DNA from: Shinella yambaruensis
GTDB taxonomy: Bacteria; Pseudomonadota; Alphaproteobacteria; Rhizobiales; Rhizobiaceae
Direction of reading: 5' to 3'
DNA: 64,000 nucleotides
Assembly (NCBI RefSeq): GCF_022899355.1
Contig: NZ_JALJCK010000002.1
Location: forward strand, 652,765 to 716,764
The notes beneath the pieces were generated by a model. That model was given only the letters and a program-made list of their open reading frames with translations. It was not told the DNA's origin and ran no database searches. The translations under genes were made by a program, and so were the position numbers. How positions within the stretch are numbered: position 1 is the first letter of the stretch; every line of letters begins with the position of its first letter. Below, one piece after another: positions 62,998-64,000 of this stretch.

Positions 62998-63990
62998 TCA
63001 CAGGATGATCGTGCAACGCGTCTCGACATCGAGCAGCGTCTTCAGGTCGTCGTCGAGCGCCATGACGGTCAGCGTCGCGCCGACCATTTCCAGCGAGGTG
63101 AAGTAGTTGCCGATCCAGGTCTTGCGGATATTCAGCCCGCGCGCCGAGATCTCGCTCTCGATCGTGTCGTTGAGGATGTAGAGCTCGTTGAGCGGCGTCG
63201 CGCCGAGGCCCGAGACCAGCACGGCGACCTCGGTGCCTTCGGGAAGGTCGTGATCGTCGAGCACGATCTTCACCATGTCCCTGGCGACCGCCTCGGCCGT
63301 CTTCAGCGTCTCGACGCGCACGCCCGGCTCGCCGTGATGGCCGATGCCGACCTCCATCGTGCCCGGCTCGATCTGGAAGTTCGGATGGCCGACGGCCGGC
63401 AGCGTGCAGGGGCCGAGGCCGACGCCGATCGAGCGGCAGTTGTCGATCGCCTTCTGCGCGGCGGCCCGCACCTCCTCGAGGCTCGCGCCGGTCGCCGCCT
63501 TGGCGCCGCCGATCTTCCACATGAAGATCTCGCCGGCAACGCCGCGGCGCTTCTCGCGTTCCGCGATCGGGGCCGAGCAGACGTCGTCGTTGGCGACCAC
63601 CGTCGCGACCTCGATGCCGTCCTTGGCGGCGAGCTTCGTCGCCATCTTCACGTTCATGTTGTCGCCGGCATAGTTGCCGTAGAGCACGACGACGCCCTTG
63701 CCGCCGTCGGCCGCGCGGATGGCGTCGTGGAAGCTCTTGGCGGTCGGCGAGGAGAAGAGCTCGCCGACGGCGACCGCATCGAGCATGTTCCTGCCGGCAT
63801 AGCCGATGAAGGCCGGCTCATGGCCCGAGCCGCCGCCCGTCACAACGCCGACCTTGCCGGCAAACGGGGCGTCCCGGGCGACGACGACGCGCGGGTTCTC
63901 CGCAAGGCGCACGATATCCGAATGCGCCTTCACAAAACCCTTGACGGTATCCTCGACAACAAGGTCAGGGTCGTTGATGAAACGCTGCAT
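62998..63990 (-). CDS. Dihydroxyacetone kinase subunit K (DhaK)
   Basis: 330 residues, complete; AGGAG precedes the ATG at 63990. Active-site features GGGSGHEP near residue 52, Asp110 in YGNYAGD and the substrate-binding His219 in GHHGEPG are intact. Binds dihydroxyacetone or a longer ketose/aldose as a hemiaminal for phosphorylation by DhaL. Because four-carbon sugars are used by some rhizobial relatives (L-erythrulose kinase type), dihydroxyacetone is not certain. Probably first or second gene of the DhaK-DhaL-SorC/DhaK-DhaL transcript; anything upstream is outside the window. Confidence 0.9.
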   Translation of the reverse strand: MQRFINDPDLVVEDTVKGFVKAHSDIVRLAENPRVVVARDAPFAGKVGVVTGGGSGHEPAFIGYAGRNMLDAVAVGELFSSPTAKSFHDAIRAADGGKGVVVLYGNYAGDNMNVKMATKLAAKDGIEVATVVANDDVCSAPIAEREKRRGVAGEIFMWKIGGAKAATGASLEEVRAAAQKAIDNCRSIGVGLGPCTLPAVGHPNFQIEPGTMEVGIGHHGEPGVRVETLKTAEAVARDMVKIVLDDHDLPEGTEVAVLVSGLGATPLNELYILNDTIESEISARGLNIRKTWIGNYFTSLEMVGATLTVMALDDDLKTLLDVETRCTIIL

Positions 63991-64000
63991 GGTAACTCCT

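Overview
The window is a dense stretch of a high-GC (about two thirds G+C by eye) alphaproteobacterial chromosome or large replicon, most likely Rhizobiaceae. Three things point there: a LexA box of the alphaproteobacterial type (GAAC-N7-GAAC) in front of an imuA-imuB-dnaE2 mutagenesis cassette, rhizobial-type palindromic intergenic repeats, and a very high density of ABC importers with sugar-acid and amino-acid catabolic genes. The genus is inferred, not proven.

Layout. 1-1484: end of a sulfonate/nitrate-type ABC importer (binding protein cut by the window edge, then ATPase). 1614-2930: rarA. 2934-8741: a lipid-head-group cluster resembling E. coli ynbABCD (CDP-alcohol phosphatidyltransferase; hydrolase-methyltransferase fusion; PAP2/dual-specificity phosphatase; small membrane protein; PlsC-like acyltransferase; CdsA-like cytidylyltransferase). 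9060-9398: RidA family. 9802-10097: a short CRISPR array with type I-C-like repeats and no cas genes nearby; one spacer encodes the DinB active-site motif. 10180-18840: a phospholyase/kinase pair of the hydroxylysine/phosphoethanolamine type, a GntR regulator, an SDR and a polyamine-type ABC importer. 18837-22617: MocR-type regulator, EamA exporter, GlxA-type AraC regulator. 22694-23433: two convergent DUF883-like membrane proteins. 23540-28989: SOS-regulated imuA-imuB-dnaE2.

29212-41981 is a sugar/sugar-acid region: two enolase-superfamily dehydratases, two SDRs, an SMP-30 lactonase, an aldose epimerase, an Frc-type ABC importer and two GntR regulators, followed by a CoA-transferase and a binding-protein-like gene without a signal peptide. 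42007-52990 is a second sugar region, best read as deoxy-sugar (L-fucose-like) catabolism: IclR regulator, Ugp/Mal-type ABC importer, RhaM-like mutarotase, L-fuconate dehydratase and a probable 2-keto-3-deoxy-L-fuconate dehydrogenase, plus a further enolase-superfamily enzyme, a Gfo/Idh/MocA oxidoreductase and a MaoC protein.

53037-59420 is an amino-acid module: RpiR regulator, class III aminotransferase, Gln-type ABC importer and C45 amidohydrolase, divergent from a beta-keto-acid cleavage enzyme. Together these could import an N-acyl beta-amino acid, deacylate it, transaminate it to a beta-keto acid and cleave that with acetyl-CoA. 59455-63990 holds two DhaK/DhaL kinase pairs; one DhaK is fused to a SorC-type transcription regulator.

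Throughout, genes are packed with 4-base start/stop overlaps, so most blocks are probably single transcripts. Candidate operators (inverted or shared repeats) were found in front of most of the regulator genes. All functions are read from motifs and context; no database search was run.
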